Below, piece after piece: positions 5,967-7,810 of a stretch of 7,810 nt of DNA. The stretch's first letter is position 1; each line of letters opens with the position of its first letter. The translations under genes and the position numbers were made by a program. The notes under the pieces were generated by a model that searched no databases, was not told the DNA's origin, and saw nothing but the letters and a program-made list of their open reading frames with translations. The DNA lies in the NCBI GenBank assembly GCA_030837305.1, contig JAUPKT010000069.1:1-7810 (forward strand), written 5' to 3'. This stretch comes from Thermodesulfobacteriota bacterium. Lineage in GTDB: Bacteria; Desulfobacterota; Desulfomonilia; Desulfomonilales; Desulfomonilaceae.

Positions 5967-6716
5967 CTACTTGCGTTTCCAATACACTCGCTCAATGATG
6001 TTCACCAATTCGGAGGCGAAATTGTCCATCTCGGTTGCTATCGTGTTAATACGACTCAGAAAGTAGTTGTAAAAAATTACGGCCGGGATGGCGGCCAAGA
6101 GACCTGCCGCGGTTGCAATCAGGGCCTCCGCGATTCCCGGGGCCACAACGGACAAGGAAACGCTTTTCATGACCCCAATTCTACGGAAGGATTCCATAAT
6201 GCCCCAAACCGTACCGAAAAGACCGATAAATGGAGCTGAAGATCCAGTTGTGGCAAGGAAATTGACCCCGCGCTCGAGCCGTGTTCTTTCCGCAGTCACC
6301 GCCTGCTGCAACGATCGGATCACATTGTCCATGCCCGTTCTTTCATACTCAGGCTCTTGAGAAGAATCGGTGCCGTTCTTCTGCCCGGGCGTCTGAACCC
6401 TCGATATCCTTGTCAGTTCCGCGTACCCTGCTTTGAAGACATGCGCGAGGGGACTATACGTAAATTGCTTTGCTTCCGCGTATAAGAGTGAGAACTTGCG
6501 CGATTCCCGAAACGCATCAAAAAAAAGTTGCGTGTCCTTCTTGGCCCGGGACAATACAATAGCCTTTGTGAATATTATCCCCCAACACACAACCGAGAAA
6601 ACCAGGAGAAGCACCATCACTCCCTTCACGACCCACCCGGCTCCCATTATAATCATCCAGATAGTCTGGTCATCCACTGCCTGAATGGGCAGTGAGGCTG
6701 CAATTGCCTCAGTCAT
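5967..6716 (-). CDS. tolQ: Tol-Pal motor channel protein TolQ (MotA/TolQ/ExbB family)
   Basis: TolQ is the pentameric inner-membrane subunit of the Tol proton motor. It has 249 residues, slightly longer than the usual 230 or so. Three membrane segments are visible: about 29-50, about 153-176 and about 187-217. The second contains ATTGSSAPFIGLFGTVWGIM and the third APGIAEALIATAAGLLAAIPA, both family signatures with the polar Thr and Ser residues that line the ion path. Most of the protein between segments one and two is the cytoplasmic loop. Within it, residues 106-126 (PGQKNGTDSSQEPE and flanks) look like a polar insertion that explains the extra length. ATG 6716 has AGGGG eight bases upstream. 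It is the first gene of the operon, with its promoter in the divergent gap behind it. Confidence 0.97.
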   Translation of the reverse strand: MTEAIAASLPIQAVDDQTIWMIIMGAGWVVKGVMVLLLVFSVVCWGIIFTKAIVLSRAKKDTQLFFDAFRESRKFSLLYAEAKQFTYSPLAHVFKAGYAELTRISRVQTPGQKNGTDSSQEPEYERTGMDNVIRSLQQAVTAERTRLERGVNFLATTGSSAPFIGLFGTVWGIMESFRRIGVMKSVSLSVVAPGIAEALIATAAGLLAAIPAVIFYNYFLSRINTIATEMDNFASELVNIIERVYWKRK

Positions 6717-6748
6717 TGCATCATCCCCTTTCTTGGAGTAACCGATTC

Positions 6749-6775
6749 ATTAGTTCAATACATAATTTCTGTCAA
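6749..6775 (-). promoter_or_regulatory. Possible promoter of the tol-pal operon
   Basis: On the minus strand, a perfect -35 box TTGACA (6775-6770) is followed after 15 bases by ACTAAT (6754-6749), which matches the -10 consensus at four of six positions. The spacer is shorter than optimal. Transcription would start near 6742 and give a leader of roughly 25 nt before the tolQ ATG. The position immediately upstream of the first operon gene supports it. Confidence 0.4.
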
Positions 6776-6916
6776 GTAAAACCTATGAATTACCGTATGT
6801 TATCGACTTAAAATAAAGCTCTATCTCGTGTGTGGGTTTTCTCGCCCATTGGGGGTAAACAGACATGAATCCTCACTTTTCACCCCATAGACTGACTGCC
6901 CGCTGGTCCGTTCCTG

Positions 6917-6932
6917 TTGGAAACTCTTCCAA
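6917..6932. repeat. Short hairpin-forming inverted repeat
   Basis: TTGGAA (6917-6922) and TTCCAA (6927-6932) are perfect complements around the four-base loop ACTC. It lies about 200 bp upstream of tolQ on one side and 170 bp upstream of the receiver-like gene on the other. No T-run follows, so it is more likely an operator-like dyad than a terminator. Confidence 0.35.
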
Positions 6933-7050
6933 GATAACGACATAATTATTTCACACGATACCATATAGTTATTTTAAATATATATTCAATCGGTTTTCGA
7001 AATAGTTCCCTGTTCAGCCCCGCCTCTTCTGGCAGGCTCGGTTAAACTCC

Positions 7051-7080
7051 TTGACATTCATGGGGAAAGTGTTGTATTTC
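7051..7080 (+). promoter_or_regulatory. Possible sigma70 promoter for the receiver-like gene
   Basis: A perfect TTGACA (7051-7056) is followed after 18 bases by TATTTC (7075-7080), which keeps the first three -10 positions only. Transcription would begin near 7087 and leave a very short leader before ATG 7104. The weak -10 box suggests low or activator-dependent expression. Confidence 0.4.
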
Positions 7081-7103
7081 TATAAGAAAATTGAGAGGAT
7101 ATG

Positions 7104-7810
7104 ATGCCTTTCCGGATCATCGTTGCCGACAAGGATAGCACGACAAGCAGTGTGCTCACCGAATTCTTTTCGAGCAGCCATGTCCAGTTCGTTCATGTTC
7201 AGACAGCGGCAGATCTCAAGAAGGCAATCAAGACCCAGAATCCGTCAGCCATAGTGCTGGACCCCTTGTTGACGGACCTGCCCAATTGGCAGGCTGCACA
7301 CAAAATTGTAACAGCCGTTAAAAACTCCCAAGAATATAAGAATGTCCCGATAATCATTCTAGGTGGCGACCCGGGTGGACCGACCTTGTCGCAACTTCAG
7401 TCGCTGGGCGCAGATACATACCTCAACAAGCCTTTGGAGAAACAAACCGCTGTTTCCGCTTTGGAGTCCTTCTTGAAATCGACCCAACCTTTCCATGTTG
7501 AGATGAACGGCGAGGACATAGTGATCGATTTTGACGATGATGACGAGGACGATGAGGCCGGTCCTTCTTTTACCGAAATTCATTCGGAGCAATTGGAGCT
7601 GAAATCCGGGGAGCAACAAAGCATCCGGCGCGAGGGCGAGGTTTCGGATCTGACGGTTTCCGAAGATACACGAGACCTGGATGTCTTGAGAACATCAAAC
7701 GGTGCATATGACTTACGGCTTGATACAATCGATTCTGACAAACCCCTTGATTCCATCGATCCCCTGGAGGCGTCGCTTTTGGAATACGATATTCGTGGTG
7801 GACAACGGCC
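7104..7810 (+). CDS. Receiver-like domain protein with acidic extension (3' end outside window)
   Basis: The frame is open from ATG 7104 to the right edge (235 codons seen). ATG 7101 is also in frame, but the ribosome site GAGG (7095-7098) is better spaced for 7104. Residues 4-120 read as a response-regulator receiver fold: RIIVADKD with Asp9 and Asp11 in the acidic pocket, SAIVLDPLL with Asp53 at the phosphorylation position, PIIILGGD as strand four, and GADTYLNKPLE with the invariant Lys109. The Thr/Ser expected after strand four is a glycine (Gly87), so the usual switch is missing. From about 125 the chain is acidic and hydrophilic, with IVIDFDDDDEDDEAG at about 138-152 and then Asp/Glu/Ser-rich sequence in which LDTIDS and LDSIDP recur. 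No output domain is reached before the cut. It is divergent from tolQ. Partner kinase and output are unknown. Confidence 0.8.
   Translation, partial: MPFRIIVADKDSTTSSVLTEFFSSSHVQFVHVQTAADLKKAIKTQNPSAIVLDPLLTDLPNWQAAHKIVTAVKNSQEYKNVPIIILGGDPGGPTLSQLQSLGADTYLNKPLEKQTAVSALESFLKSTQPFHVEMNGEDIVIDFDDDDEDDEAGPSFTEIHSEQLELKSGEQQSIRREGEVSDLTVSEDTRDLDVLRTSNGAYDLRLDTIDSDKPLDSIDPLEASLLEYDIRGGQR

Larger units (their letters stand above)
6717..7103. other. Divergent intergenic control region, no gene
   Basis: These 387 bases separate tolQ (minus) from the receiver-like gene (plus). No convincing open frame exists on either strand; the longest plus-strand ATG frame examined has 26 codons without a ribosome site. 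The region holds a candidate promoter for each flanking gene, a small hairpin at 6917-6932, and a very AT-rich stretch at about 6950-6990 that could act as an upstream activating element or a bent segment. The rest holds nothing I can name. Confidence 0.7.

Noticed and set aside
7028..7048. Sigma54-type promoter (TGGCAG element) before the receiver-like gene
   Set aside because: The -24 half resembles the consensus, but the -12 GC is absent at the required spacing.

Overview
The window is chromosomal DNA of a Gram-negative bacterium: it carries a complete Tol-Pal envelope operon with two predicted outer-membrane lipoproteins. Base composition looks close to balanced. The compact TolA with a TonB-type motif, the adjacent receiver-like regulator and the ferredoxin-like start at the left edge would fit a deltaproteobacterial (Desulfobacterota-type) genome. 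That placement is an inference from gene style, not from a marker gene. No tRNA, rRNA, CRISPR array, insertion sequence or phage gene was recognised.

Layout. At 1-50 (minus) there is the first 16 codons of a gene running off the left edge, possibly a ferredoxin-domain protein. It is preceded by a leader of about 160 nt (51-213) with a short open frame, a strong inverted repeat and a plausible promoter. At 342-983 (plus) lies queE, the 7-carboxy-7-deazaguanine synthase of queuosine synthesis. At 1119-1739 (plus), behind a near-consensus sigma70 promoter, is a secreted, low-complexity Q/P/Y/G-rich protein that I do not recognise. From 6716 down to 1758 (minus) runs tolQ-tolR-tolA-tolB-pal-cpoB, complete and in the canonical order. 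The region 6717-7103 is a divergent intergenic segment with promoters on both sides. At 7104 (plus) begins an acidic protein with an N-terminal receiver-like domain, cut by the right edge.

How the genes work together. TolQ and TolR form the proton-driven motor in the inner membrane. TolA spans the periplasm, TolB is the periplasmic propeller that shuttles between TolA and Pal, Pal anchors the outer membrane to peptidoglycan, and CpoB links the machine to septal wall synthesis. queE next to cpoB is a known neighbourhood in other proteobacteria, but here queE is convergent to the operon and the unknown Q-rich gene sits between them.

The best candidates for something undescribed are the Q-rich secreted protein, the receiver-like protein with a glycine where the switch Thr/Ser is expected, and the structured leader at the left edge. 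The rest is ordinary core genome.
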